From positions 372,001-436,000 of the forward strand of contig CBDCVA010000002.1 in assembly GCA_965222935.1 (NCBI GenBank): a stretch of 64,000 bases of DNA, in the 5' to 3' direction. The position numbers were made by a program, and so were the translations under genes. This document shows positions 16,494 to 25,578 of the stretch, piece after piece (position 1 is the first letter of the stretch; each line of letters opens with the position of its first letter). Origin of the DNA: CBDCVA01 sp965222935 [NCBI: Candidatus Latescibacterota bacterium]. GTDB taxonomy: Bacteria; Latescibacterota; CBDCVA01. The notes beneath the pieces were generated by a model. It searched no databases. It worked only from the letters and a program-made list of their open reading frames with translations, and had not been told where the DNA came from.

Positions 16494-19400
16494 TTACTCG
16501 CCAAGAAGCCGTACGGGGCCGAACAGACCCGATGACGCCTGGCTCTCGAAAGTATAGGGCGTGGGCTGTCCATCACCGAAAAGCGGACCCAGGGTATTGC
16601 GGACCTCGATCTCCAATCTGTTCATGCCAGCCCGAGCCGCCATGGTGAGATCGAAGCGATAGGGCCGCCAGATGCGAACCCCGCACGCGCTTCCGTTCAG
16701 CCGGACCTCCGCCGCGCCTCGGACCGCGCCCAAATCGAGCCATAAGGCACCTGGCACCTCATCGAGTGGGAAGGTTCTTCGATAGGTTACACCGCCGCTG
16801 TGGTGGGGCAACCCTTGGGTCCGCCAGTCGCCAGCCTCGATCGTCCCCGGTCCGCAGGTGAAACGCAACGGAAGTGGAAAGGCCGTGCCCTCGCGCACGC
16901 CGCGCGGCAACTCGACGCGCAGAGCCAAGACCCGCCTGAGACTAGCCGGGTCCGGTAGAACTGCCACCCCGTTGCGGACCTCGATCGGGCGACCGTCGGC
17001 AAAGGCCGCCACATCACCCTGCGCGGTGACCGATAGGGTGTGCGCTCCGGGCGGCAGTGTGGCGCGGTACCATGCGACTCGCGGCGCTCCCTCGGGATCG
17101 GGATCGAGCATCAGGTCCGGGTGAAAAGGGCCCGTCGGTTCGTCAGTGAGCCAGCCCGCCTCCGGCAGCGGGTGGCCGTAGGGCGGCCTCGCGTCAGCCG
17201 GCGCGAAGAAGAAAGCGCCGCGGGGACGCTCGTCTTCTGGGTCATCAAAACGAAGCAGCACCCGATTTCTACCCGCAGCAAGTCCAACCGGGACCACCAG
17301 CCCACCCTGACCCTCGCCTAGAGGATAGGCGCCCAGCCATGCGGCGACGCCACCTCGTGCCTCGACGACAAGCTGTGCTCCGGTTGCCTCCGGCACTAAG
17401 GCAATCGTACGGACGAACCAGCTCCGTCCTCGCGCTGAGGGACCGAAATCCAGGAACTCCCTAGGCACGTAGCCCTTGGGACCAAGAAGCCCTCCGTGGA
17501 TGGGATCGTTGCCGATCCCCAGACGCTGCGAATAGCGGTACGGACGCCATTCCGCGTCCTCGGGTGGTGCTGCGCCCGCCTCGAAAGGTCCCGCGACTTC
17601 CACGTAGGGTGCGAAAGACTGCGTAACGCTCGCCCAGTCACCGTCGTCGTGGTCCAGCGCGCCCCAGCCCAGCGCCAGCCCATCCTCGCCAAGTCCCTCG
17701 GGTCGATACCGCAGCGTTCGAATCTCGACGGGTAGAGAGCCGGGATGCGGCGGCCAAGCGTAGTCGCCCCAGTCGTTGTCGCCCGGAGGGATCACCTCCG
17801 CCTCCCAGGGCCCGTCCAGCGCCGCCAGGACGGCCTCGGGCGGGCCGCGCCTCACCGTGGGTTCGGGCAGAGCCTCCCCGAAGACGACGACTGCCCCAGG
17901 ACATTCGCTAAAGTCTACGCGAACCGTTGTGGTCTCGGCCTGAGTTGTGATGACTTCAGCCCGGCGTACCTCGCCGCTCCACGGATCCAACTGCCGGACG
18001 GGTCCTGTTGCGCGAAAGGTGACCTCCGCCGATTCCGGCGGCTCGGGCCGCGCCTCGGCATGGGAAACACCCGCCCCCTGCCCAGCGGCATCGGGGTGCA
18101 CGGCACGATCGCGCTCGGGCGGGTGCAGCAAGGTGTGCCTCGATGCAACGAAGTATACGTCGGCGCCCTCGATGCGGCGGTGGAGCGCATAGACCTCGCC
18201 CTGTACGTCGCGGGACATGCGCCCCTCGAGAATGGCGAGCATGGCTTCCGCGTCGGAGGTGAACGTCGCGAGGCCGCCGCCGGGATGCGTGCGCTCTCGA
18301 CGATCCGGACCGAGAAGCGCTTCGAGTAACTGCCCGAGTGCGGGATCGTCGAAGCGTGTTCCGGCCATCGAAACGGGCAGCGCGCCCACGAAGATGACGG
18401 TGCCTCCAGCCTCGGCGAGCGCACGTGCCCGCTCCAATGTAGATCGCGTCAGGTGGATGCAGTAGGGTAGGATGAGCGTCGTGAAGGTCTCGTCGGAGAC
18501 GTGCAGGCCTCCTTCTTGGAGCAACGCACCCGCAAGCGCATCCTCATCCACGAGATCGAAGTCGTACCCGGCAGTGTTGAGCGCGCCTGTGTGCGTGCCG
18601 ATTCTCCGACGCTGCAACCCCTTGCGGTTCCGCCACGTGACGCCACCCACGACGTCCCAGTAGGTGGCCCTGATAGCCGCCGCATCCGGGCCTTCGCGGT
18701 ACTCGTCCTGTCGGGTTATGTCAGGAGTCACGGCTGTCGCCGCGGCCGCTGCGGGAAAAACGACGGCGATCTTGGCGACGTGATGCCCCTGCGACAAGAG
18801 CCAGCACAGCCGTGCCACCGCCTCGGCGAAGCGCGGGTAGTGCTTCCAGTAAGGCTGACGCCAGCACGTGCTCGGCGGGGCCCACTCCCACCAGCCGCCC
18901 TTAACCTCCGCATAGACGGCGTGCGGATTGTAAAGCGTCGCACCCTGCTGGAAGAAAGGCAAGAGCCAGTGGAACGTCTCCTCCAGCGTGCCGCCCCAGC
19001 CCGTGCTGTGAAACGCTTCGAGCCAGACGCGCGACCGGCAGTACTGATGGGCCAACGAGCTGTGGAGCTTCGGCTCGCCGTTGTGGTCGTTCCCCGGCGC
19101 ACTGAACCAACGGTGTGTGGCGGGGTAATCGTGATAGTGGACGGTGCTGCCGACTGGGTCGGCCTGACGTCCGGGTGTGACCTGGTCCACGCCAACCACC
19201 AGCCCATGCCGCTCGTGCCACTTGAGCAGCGGACGGAAGAACGCGTGCTCCGCCAGGTCGGCCAGGGCACGACGGTAGTCGGCTCGGGCGCGAGCCCTCT
19301 CGGGTCCCGACATCCAGAGCGCGGGCAGTGCGCCCACGAGGCCGTGGCCGTGGCGCTCCCCGAAGGCCTCATCCAGGCCGGGCGACCAAGTGCTGTGAAG

Positions 19401-20042
19401 CGCCAGCTCGTCCTGGAACGTCCCCGCGAAGGCCCGCCCGAACAGGTCACCGACCCGCCGCTCCAGCTCGCCGTGAACCCGGTCCAGGACGACTGCGGCC
19501 GCTTCGGGCTGAAGAAAGTCCATCAATACCCCATGGTGCGCCAGGTGCTCCGGCAGCGGGGCATGGTAGTAGACCCACCCCCGGTGCTCGTGGAGGACCA
19601 CGGCGCCAGCGGGCAGATCGTCGCCCGAGTGCGAGCGACCCAGCCTTCGCTGTGCCCACTCAGGGTGCTCGGCCAAAACGCGTTTGTACCAGTCCGAGGC
19701 CTGGAAGCCGATCTGATCCTGTAGCCACAGGCGCATGCCCAGGCGCTCACCAACCTCAAGAGCGTAGCGGAACAGGCCCCACCACGCCTCACTCAACATG
19801 GGTGGATCGTCGCCCGGGGACCCGAAGCTCGGCCCCGACGGGCACAGGTGAACCACCTGAACCTCGCCAATTCCGCCCGCATGGAGCTGTCGGAGCTGGT
19901 GGGCGATCCGCTCGCGCGTCATGGGGACGCCGCTCCACCACCAGAAGGGTATGGGCCCGTACGCTCGCGAGGGTCTAAGGAAGTTTCGGTGGAGACTTGC
20001 AAGATCGGGCACCGGGTAGACTCCGTCATTGAACGTGCGCAT
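16494..20042 (-). CDS. GH106-like glycoside hydrolase (alpha-L-rhamnosidase family)
   Basis: A 1182-residue protein beginning with SRAYGPIPFWWWSG and VVHLCPSGPSFG, features typical of GH106-type alpha-L-rhamnosidases. A long catalytic region is followed, from about residue 780, by beta-sandwich segments. The last 100 residues (LDLGAVRGAAEVRLNG, then IWRPYRFDLT) look like a GH2-type sugar-binding domain. No signal peptide is visible, so it may act in the cytoplasm on imported oligosaccharides, or the start may be wrong: no clear ribosome binding site precedes the ATG. It is transcribed alone, convergent with the RraA gene and divergent from a TIM-barrel protein. Family assignment is from recognised motifs; the precise linkage cleaved is not certain. 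Confidence 0.7.
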   Translation of the reverse strand: MRTFNDGVYPVPDLASLHRNFLRPSRAYGPIPFWWWSGVPMTRERIAHQLRQLHAGGIGEVQVVHLCPSGPSFGSPGDDPPMLSEAWWGLFRYALEVGERLGMRLWLQDQIGFQASDWYKRVLAEHPEWAQRRLGRSHSGDDLPAGAVVLHEHRGWVYYHAPLPEHLAHHGVLMDFLQPEAAAVVLDRVHGELERRVGDLFGRAFAGTFQDELALHSTWSPGLDEAFGERHGHGLVGALPALWMSGPERARARADYRRALADLAEHAFFRPLLKWHERHGLVVGVDQVTPGRQADPVGSTVHYHDYPATHRWFSAPGNDHNGEPKLHSSLAHQYCRSRVWLEAFHSTGWGGTLEETFHWLLPFFQQGATLYNPHAVYAEVKGGWWEWAPPSTCWRQPYWKHYPRFAEAVARLCWLLSQGHHVAKIAVVFPAAAAATAVTPDITRQDEYREGPDAAAIRATYWDVVGGVTWRNRKGLQRRRIGTHTGALNTAGYDFDLVDEDALAGALLQEGGLHVSDETFTTLILPYCIHLTRSTLERARALAEAGGTVIFVGALPVSMAGTRFDDPALGQLLEALLGPDRRERTHPGGGLATFTSDAEAMLAILEGRMSRDVQGEVYALHRRIEGADVYFVASRHTLLHPPERDRAVHPDAAGQGAGVSHAEARPEPPESAEVTFRATGPVRQLDPWSGEVRRAEVITTQAETTTVRVDFSECPGAVVVFGEALPEPTVRRGPPEAVLAALDGPWEAEVIPPGDNDWGDYAWPPHPGSLPVEIRTLRYRPEGLGEDGLALGWGALDHDDGDWASVTQSFAPYVEVAGPFEAGAAPPEDAEWRPYRYSQRLGIGNDPIHGGLLGPKGYVPREFLDFGPSARGRSWFVRTIALVPEATGAQLVVEARGGVAAWLGAYPLGEGQGGLVVPVGLAAGRNRVLLRFDDPEDERPRGAFFFAPADARPPYGHPLPEAGWLTDEPTGPFHPDLMLDPDPEGAPRVAWYRATLPPGAHTLSVTAQGDVAAFADGRPIEVRNGVAVLPDPASLRRVLALRVELPRGVREGTAFPLPLRFTCGPGTIEAGDWRTQGLPHHSGGVTYRRTFPLDEVPGALWLDLGAVRGAAEVRLNGSACGVRIWRPYRFDLTMAARAGMNRLEIEVRNTLGPLFGDGQPTPYTFESQASSGLFGPVRLLGE

Positions 20043-20234
20043 TGATGCAGGCGCAGCCGTGCAGCGAGTTCAGCCAGGCTTGCTGCCGGAGTTGTGATTG
20101 CGTAAACTCCCCAAACTTACAGCGTCGCCGTGTAAAGCGCCAGGATGAGCCTTTGGCCGAGCGGTGCACGTCACGCCAGGGTCTCAATCCACTCAGTCCG
20201 CCACTGGCCTTACCGCGGGTGGAGGAGATAGTAC

Positions 20235-21629
20235 ATGGCAAGGAAATTCTTAGGCATGGTGATGACACCCATGGACGTGCAGGTCGAAGGACTGGGAGCT
20301 GTCATGGACCGGATCGCTGCAACGGGCGCGACAGCGATCGGTTGCGGGCGAGGCATCAGCCGAGAAGCCCCGAAAGGGGGCGGCGACCGCGAGCCGCCAC
20401 TGGATATTGATGGCTACGAGCGTGTCCTCGACCGACCGACATGGGGCAAGCGCGAGCTCTATCTGGAAGGCTTCTCGGCAGCAAAGCCGGACCGATCCCT
20501 CTACGACGATACGCCGTACAAGCCGCCCTACAAGGAGCCGCCGCCGGAGCTGGACCGCGATCTGCCGGACAAGATTTATGAAGACGCTCGGGGACGGGGT
20601 TGGAAGGTCTACGGTTCGGCCTCACCGCTGGATGTGCCGGGGCTGCGCGGCGAGGACCGGATGCGCTGGGTGGATGGCTCGATCCCCGATCCCAAGCGAC
20701 GTGTGGCTCGGCAAGGCTGTCCTAGCGCGCCAAACGTGCGGGCGTACACGATCGCCAAGGTGCTCGACGCGATCGGTCACGACCCGAAGATCGACGGCAT
20801 CTGCATCGACTGGCTGGAGTACACGACGTACCTGCTCGAAGATCACTTCAGTTGCTTTTGCCTTCACTCCAAACGCCACGCAGAGGAGCTCGGTTATAAC
20901 GTCGGGCGAATGGAAGCGGACGCGAGAGCGCTATGGGACGGCCTGCACCAGCTCACAGGCGCGTCGCTAGAGGCTTCGCGCCGCATCACGCGGAACCCTT
21001 CGGAGCTGTTAGAGCTGCTGGTGAGGTTCCCCGGCTGGTTCGACTTGCTTCGCTTCAAAGCGGATGTCGTCTGCGGCCTGTACGCCGAGATACGCTGTGC
21101 GATGGACGCCGCCGGCTACGGGAACGTCGAGTTGGTCGCCAATGGTTGGGCGCCTCCGTTCAATCGCTCCAGCGGCATGGACTACGCCAGGCTGAGCGGA
21201 ATCGTGCAGTCCGTCCGCCCCAAGCTGTACAGTTTTCACTGGTCGGCGCTGCCGCGGTGGTACGGTCAGACGCTCAAAGCCTGGAACGCCGATCTCGGTG
21301 AATCGCAGCTTCTGACGGCGATCAAGGAAGGGTTCAACCTGACCGACGACATCGTCCATCCCACCTTCGCCCATTACCATATTCCCGGCCCCGACGAGAA
21401 CCATCCCGTACATCCTGAGACGTTCCGCCAACGCATTGACGAGGTCGTGAGCCAAGTGGCCGGGCGAGTACCCGTCTTTCCCCTTGCGCACGCGTACCGG
21501 CCGGCGGCGCAGTGGAAACGGAAGGTCGCCATTGTGCGGGATAGCCCGGCGGATGGTATGTGGGTGCAGCGATATTGCTATCTCTCGGATGAGAAGCTAC
21601 GGATTTTGGGTGAAATCTGGGGTTCGTAG
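20235..21629 (+). CDS. Uncharacterised TIM-barrel, glycosidase-like protein
   Basis: 464 residues, started by an ATG 8 bases after GGAGG. Features that suggest a (beta/alpha)8 glycosidase-like barrel include DGICIDWLEYTTYL, then CFCLHSKRHAEELGYN, and a late YSFHWSALPRWYG segment. The Asp-containing strand followed by a C-x-C block resembles the hypothetical glycosyl hydrolase 6 group. There is no signal peptide. It is divergent from the GH106-like gene with 192 bases between and converges on the tandem 397-residue paralogues, so all four may handle plant-type glycans. I do not recognise a characterised homologue, and catalytic residues cannot be assigned. Confidence 0.6.
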   Translation: MARKFLGMVMTPMDVQVEGLGAVMDRIAATGATAIGCGRGISREAPKGGGDREPPLDIDGYERVLDRPTWGKRELYLEGFSAAKPDRSLYDDTPYKPPYKEPPPELDRDLPDKIYEDARGRGWKVYGSASPLDVPGLRGEDRMRWVDGSIPDPKRRVARQGCPSAPNVRAYTIAKVLDAIGHDPKIDGICIDWLEYTTYLLEDHFSCFCLHSKRHAEELGYNVGRMEADARALWDGLHQLTGASLEASRRITRNPSELLELLVRFPGWFDLLRFKADVVCGLYAEIRCAMDAAGYGNVELVANGWAPPFNRSSGMDYARLSGIVQSVRPKLYSFHWSALPRWYGQTLKAWNADLGESQLLTAIKEGFNLTDDIVHPTFAHYHIPGPDENHPVHPETFRQRIDEVVSQVAGRVPVFPLAHAYRPAAQWKRKVAIVRDSPADGMWVQRYCYLSDEKLRILGEIWGS

Positions 21630-21652
21630 AAGCGCCTGGCGGAGGCTGCCTT

Positions 21653-22846
21653 TCACGCACGGGCGTAGTGGGATTCGGCCGGGGCACGGTACTCGACCCG
21701 CAGATACGGCGTCTCCAGGTACCGGTGGCCTTCCAGGCGCGAGGTCAGGCAGCTCTCCAGGATACCGCAGACGATGAGCGTGCGCTCGGCAGGGTACGGC
21801 GCATCCCCCGTCTCGATCATCTCGACGATCTTGTGGACCAAGCAGGCCGAGTACGTGACGTTGGGCGTCGGGGTCAAAAAGAACTGAGTGGAGACGGGCT
21901 CCGCAACGCCCGCTATCCGAGCGGCGAAGCAGTAATCCTTGACCGCGCCGTTAAGCATCAGGAGCGCCGCCTCGGTGCCATCGTTGTACTCGATGAAATA
22001 GGCGGCGGGGTTTTCAACCAGCGCGAAAAGCGCGCCGCTACCGAGCAGGTCCTGGGTCCGGCCGTCGGTCTCGGTGAGGCCGCATGGGGTGTCGCTGCGG
22101 GAGAGGGCGGCTTCCAGAAGCTCTTTCGGCCAGCGCCCCTCCTCGCCAGCACGCCAGACCGCATCCCCCTCGACGAGTTGAACGGCCCTGACGCCAGTCT
22201 CTCCGCCCTCGCGGCGTTCGACCATGCACTGCATGGCCTCCAGTGCGTGGTAGTCCATGGCGTCTGAGCCTCCCACGCCCACCATCAAGGCGTGCTCGAT
22301 GGTGCAGTCTAACGGCAGCTCGACGTCCGGCAGGCGGAAGGTCACAGGCAGGGACGATCCGGCTAGAAGCGGGAAGCCCAGGCGACTGGCGTCGTCCACC
22401 ATCCCCCGGGCCTTTTCGAAGCTGTAGGACAGGTGCTTGTCGTTGTAGATCGGAACGGAACGCCCATCCCGCTCGAAGACCTCGACGCACGCCTTGAAGA
22501 ACTCGTAGCGCGGGTAGAGCTTCTGACTCCTCTCATTCCTGGGATAATCGCCGTGCTCGCCTATGATCAGCACAGCGTCCACCGCCAGTTCATCCGTTCC
22601 GCAGCGCAAGGCCTCGGCAATGGTGGGATAGACAGCGAAGCCGAACTCGCGGGCACGGTCAGTGCTCTGATCGCCCTCGGGTCTCTGGTCCAGGTAGAGG
22701 GAGACGACTTGCATATTGGGGCGACGCCAGCGGCCCTCGTAGGGGTAGCCGACCAGGAAGCGATCGACGAAATGCTGGGCGTGCGAGAGATAGCGGTAGA
22801 TGGTGGCAATCACGGCGATGCGTTTGGGATGTCCGTCAGGCATCAT
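21653..22846 (-). CDS. Conserved protein of unknown function, paralogue B of tandem pair
   Basis: 397 residues, the same length as the gene just upstream, and obviously homologous to it along its whole length. Shared blocks are GEHGDYP, LYPRYE-x-FK, NDKHLS, AGSSLPVT and QCMVERREGGE. The ATG pair at 22846/22843 has a GGAGA ribosome binding site; the frame is open further upstream only because it overlaps the paralogue's coding region. No signal peptide or transmembrane segment is seen. The many conserved His/Asp/Glu residues suggest a metal- or nucleotide-using enzyme, but I cannot name an activity. Confidence 0.75.
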   Translation of the reverse strand: MMPDGHPKRIAVIATIYRYLSHAQHFVDRFLVGYPYEGRWRRPNMQVVSLYLDQRPEGDQSTDRAREFGFAVYPTIAEALRCGTDELAVDAVLIIGEHGDYPRNERSQKLYPRYEFFKACVEVFERDGRSVPIYNDKHLSYSFEKARGMVDDASRLGFPLLAGSSLPVTFRLPDVELPLDCTIEHALMVGVGGSDAMDYHALEAMQCMVERREGGETGVRAVQLVEGDAVWRAGEEGRWPKELLEAALSRSDTPCGLTETDGRTQDLLGSGALFALVENPAAYFIEYNDGTEAALLMLNGAVKDYCFAARIAGVAEPVSTQFFLTPTPNVTYSACLVHKIVEMIETGDAPYPAERTLIVCGILESCLTSRLEGHRYLETPYLRVEYRAPAESHYARA

Positions 22847-22899
22847 AGCTCTGTCTCCGAAGGGCTCGCTGGTCACGGCGTCCAGATCTCCAGGTACGG

Positions 22900-24093
22900 T
22901 TATGTCATCCAGAAGGTGGATGCATCGGTCGGCTGATAGGCGATGGATAGATGTGGGGTTTTCTGCCGCGCCTCCTCGTGGAAGAGACTCTCCACGCCGG
23001 CGGCCACCAGGCCGGTCGTCAGCAAGGTGCGCTCGACCGGATAGGTGGGCTCCCCACTCAGGAACATCTTTTCGATGTTGTTGACCAGGGGACTGAAGAA
23101 GTTGGCCAGGGTCGTGCGATTCGGCGGCATGGGTAGGTACATCTGCGTCGAGAAAGGCGCCTTGTGCCCCTCTATGCTCGCAGCGAAGTTGAAGTCCTGC
23201 ACCAGACCGTTCAAAAGGATCATCGTGCATATGAGACCATCCAGGTGTTCGTAGTGGTAGGCGATAGGGTCTTCCACAAGCTGCTTCATTTCGTCGAGAG
23301 TCGGGAAGACGTCGTTGAAGCCCGCCCGTGCGGGCGTCAGTGTGTGGCTACGGCACAAGGCGGCCTCGAACAGCTCGCGGGACCAGAGCCCTTCGTGGTG
23401 AGCCTCCCAGAACTTCTCGCCGCGGTGGGCCTCGAGCCACTTCACGCCCACCTCCCCGCCTTCGCGCCGTTCGACCATGCACTGGAGGGTCTCCAGCGCG
23501 TGGAAATCGTAACTGTCAACGCCGCCATACCCCACGCAGACGGCCTCCTCGACGCGGGCGCCCAGCGGCAGGTCGATTGACGGGATGCGCCAGGTGACCG
23601 GCAGAGACGAGCCCGCCATGAAGGCGAACCCCATCTCTTGGGAGATGTCGTACATCTCCCGAGCCCACGCCCAGTTCCAGGAGAGATGTTTATCGTTGAA
23701 GACGGGCGCGGTCCGGCGGCTGAGTTTGAAGACCGAGACGATCTGCTTGAAGAGTTCGTAGCGCGGGTAGAGGCGCTGACCCCGCCCGTTGGTGGGATAG
23801 TCGCCGTGCTCGCCGATGAGCAGGACGCCGTCCACCGCCAGTTTACCCCCGCCTAGGGTCAGGGCATCGGCAACGGTGGGATAGAGCCTCATCGTGGGAA
23901 AGCGCGCGGCCCGGTCGCGGCCCAGATCGTCTTCTGGGGTCTGATCGACGTAGAGCGAGACCATATCCATCGGCGGGTGGTGGTGGTAGCCGTTCCAGCC
24001 GTACCCCTCGAGGAAGCGATCGACGATGTGCTGGGTGTGGGCGTACTTGCGATAGACCGTCGTGATCGCAGCGATTTTGGGACGCTTAACCAT
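22900..24093 (-). CDS. Conserved protein of unknown function, paralogue A of tandem pair
   Basis: 397 residues beginning KIAAITTVYRKYAHTQHIVD, a strand-helix with Tyr-x2-x2-His that is repeated in the downstream paralogue (RIAVIATIYRYLSHAQHFVD). The conserved blocks are GEHGDYP (near residue 90), LYPRYELFK, NDKHLSW, AGSSLPVTWR and YDFHALETLQCMVERREGG. A GGGAGGGG sequence lies 13 bases before the ATG. The gap to the paralogue is 53 bases, so both are in one transcript and arose by duplication. The N-terminal part superficially recalls Rossmann-type oxidoreductases, but no glycine-rich nucleotide loop is visible. Confidence 0.75.
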   Translation of the reverse strand: MVKRPKIAAITTVYRKYAHTQHIVDRFLEGYGWNGYHHHPPMDMVSLYVDQTPEDDLGRDRAARFPTMRLYPTVADALTLGGGKLAVDGVLLIGEHGDYPTNGRGQRLYPRYELFKQIVSVFKLSRRTAPVFNDKHLSWNWAWAREMYDISQEMGFAFMAGSSLPVTWRIPSIDLPLGARVEEAVCVGYGGVDSYDFHALETLQCMVERREGGEVGVKWLEAHRGEKFWEAHHEGLWSRELFEAALCRSHTLTPARAGFNDVFPTLDEMKQLVEDPIAYHYEHLDGLICTMILLNGLVQDFNFAASIEGHKAPFSTQMYLPMPPNRTTLANFFSPLVNNIEKMFLSGEPTYPVERTLLTTGLVAAGVESLFHEEARQKTPHLSIAYQPTDASTFWMT

Positions 24094-24319
24094 GATCCGA
24101 ATGATCCCCTCCCAAGCGTTCGTGAATCAACATCGCCGCGAGAATCGCGGATGCGAGTACGATCTCCCGGCGCTTCGGTGGCCGCGCACTAACCCGTTTT
24201 GGCCCCACTTCTTCACCACACTATCTTGATCCCGCGATTCTGCGGGCGATCTCAAGCAAGAGGTCATCGGGCTCGATGCTGTTCGCAGGGTAAGGGGATT
24301 TTGCCTTAGGCTCAAAGTA

Positions 24320-25492
24320 ATGTTAAGGACAAGTCGATTCCAGGAAGCGACCGAAGCGGTGCGACCGGCGTGGATGGAGCTGGACCTTGGCGCACTCGCC
24401 GCCAATATCCACGCGGTTCGACGCCGGATCGGACCGGACACCAAGATCATCGCCTCGATAAAGGCCAATGCCTATGGTCACGGCACCGTGCAGATTGCCC
24501 GCGAACTCGCCAACCTCGATGTCTACGCGCTCGCCATCGCATCTTTCCATGACGCCGTTGCCCTGCGCGAGGCCGGCATCGAGACCCCGATCCTGATATT
24601 CGGGGGCAACTTGCCCGAGGGCGTGGCTGAACTCTTGCGCTATCATCTCATCCCCACGGTTTATAACCTGCGGACGGCTGAGGCCATCTCAGCAGCGGCA
24701 AGAGCGGCGGAGGGGTCGCCCGCACCCGTCTACATCAAGGTGGATTGTGGCCTCGGTCGGTTGGGCGTGCCGGTAGCGGAGGCCGCGCAGTTTGTTCAGC
24801 GCGTGTCAACTCTGCCGTGGATCAAGGTCGAAGGGATTTATACCCACTTACCCTTCACCGACGCTGAGGGGCGAGCTTGGGCGGAGCAGCGAATCAAGAC
24901 CTTCGACGATCTGACTGGAACACTCACAGCGCGGGGGCTCGATGTGCCCGTGACCCAGGCCATCGCAAGCGCTGGCCTGCTCGCCGGCCTCCGGGACAGT
25001 TCTAGCGCGGTCTGCCCCGGCCATATCCTTTTCGGCATCTCGCCGGTTGTACCTGAGGTGGCAAACTTCTCGTACCTCCGACCTGTGCTGCGGGCGGTCA
25101 AGTGTCGTCTGATCCACACCGCTGGCCACCCGGTGAAAGGCGCCATCGACTCGTACGGAAAAACCGCTCCCGGTGCGGGCCGCACAACCGGCGTCGTACC
25201 GCTCGGCATGTATGACGGTTACCGGAGCCCAGCGGCCAGCCAGACGGCTGCGATGCTAGTTCGAGGTCATCTCGCGCCGGTCCTCGGCGTCTCACTTGAG
25301 CACACGACCCTCGACCTCACTGGAATCGATGGCGCAGCCGTGGGGGACGAAGTAACCGCGCTCGGGGAAGATGGCGGCCGGACCATTACCCTCGGTGACA
25401 TCGCTGCCTGGCGGGCGACGTCCTCTCTGGAAGTCCTCATGAGCTTCGACGGGCGTCTGCCAAAACGTTATGTGCGCGAGGGGGCATCGTAG
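24320..25492 (+). CDS. Alanine-racemase-like PLP enzyme
   Basis: The 390-residue product has the fold-type III signature SIKANAYGHG, with Lys48 binding pyridoxal phosphate. It also has the second-domain motif AIDSYGKT, whose Tyr279 corresponds to the catalytic Tyr of alanine racemase. Alanine racemase makes D-alanine for peptidoglycan. This protein is divergent: the usual R-I-C-M-D-Q block of the C-terminal domain reads LGVSLEHTTLDL, and the G-Y-A-D-G block reads GMYDGYRS, so it may act on another amino acid. The start at the ATG (24320) has no obvious ribosome binding site; a GTG at 24359, preceded by AGGAAG, is an alternative. It stands alone between oppositely oriented genes. Confidence 0.75.
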   Translation: MLRTSRFQEATEAVRPAWMELDLGALAANIHAVRRRIGPDTKIIASIKANAYGHGTVQIARELANLDVYALAIASFHDAVALREAGIETPILIFGGNLPEGVAELLRYHLIPTVYNLRTAEAISAAARAAEGSPAPVYIKVDCGLGRLGVPVAEAAQFVQRVSTLPWIKVEGIYTHLPFTDAEGRAWAEQRIKTFDDLTGTLTARGLDVPVTQAIASAGLLAGLRDSSSAVCPGHILFGISPVVPEVANFSYLRPVLRAVKCRLIHTAGHPVKGAIDSYGKTAPGAGRTTGVVPLGMYDGYRSPAASQTAAMLVRGHLAPVLGVSLEHTTLDLTGIDGAAVGDEVTALGEDGGRTITLGDIAAWRATSSLEVLMSFDGRLPKRYVREGAS

Positions 25493-25578
25493 CCAAGGAC
25501 AGCCAGATCCCGTTTCGCCTCATAGCACCCGTTCCGGGCTCTTCCATCCCCGGCCAGGACCTATCCGGTCGTGCATCT

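Noticed and set aside
18501-19724. 407-codon open frame on the plus strand
   Set aside because: Antisense to the GH106-like gene and without any domain or start signal.
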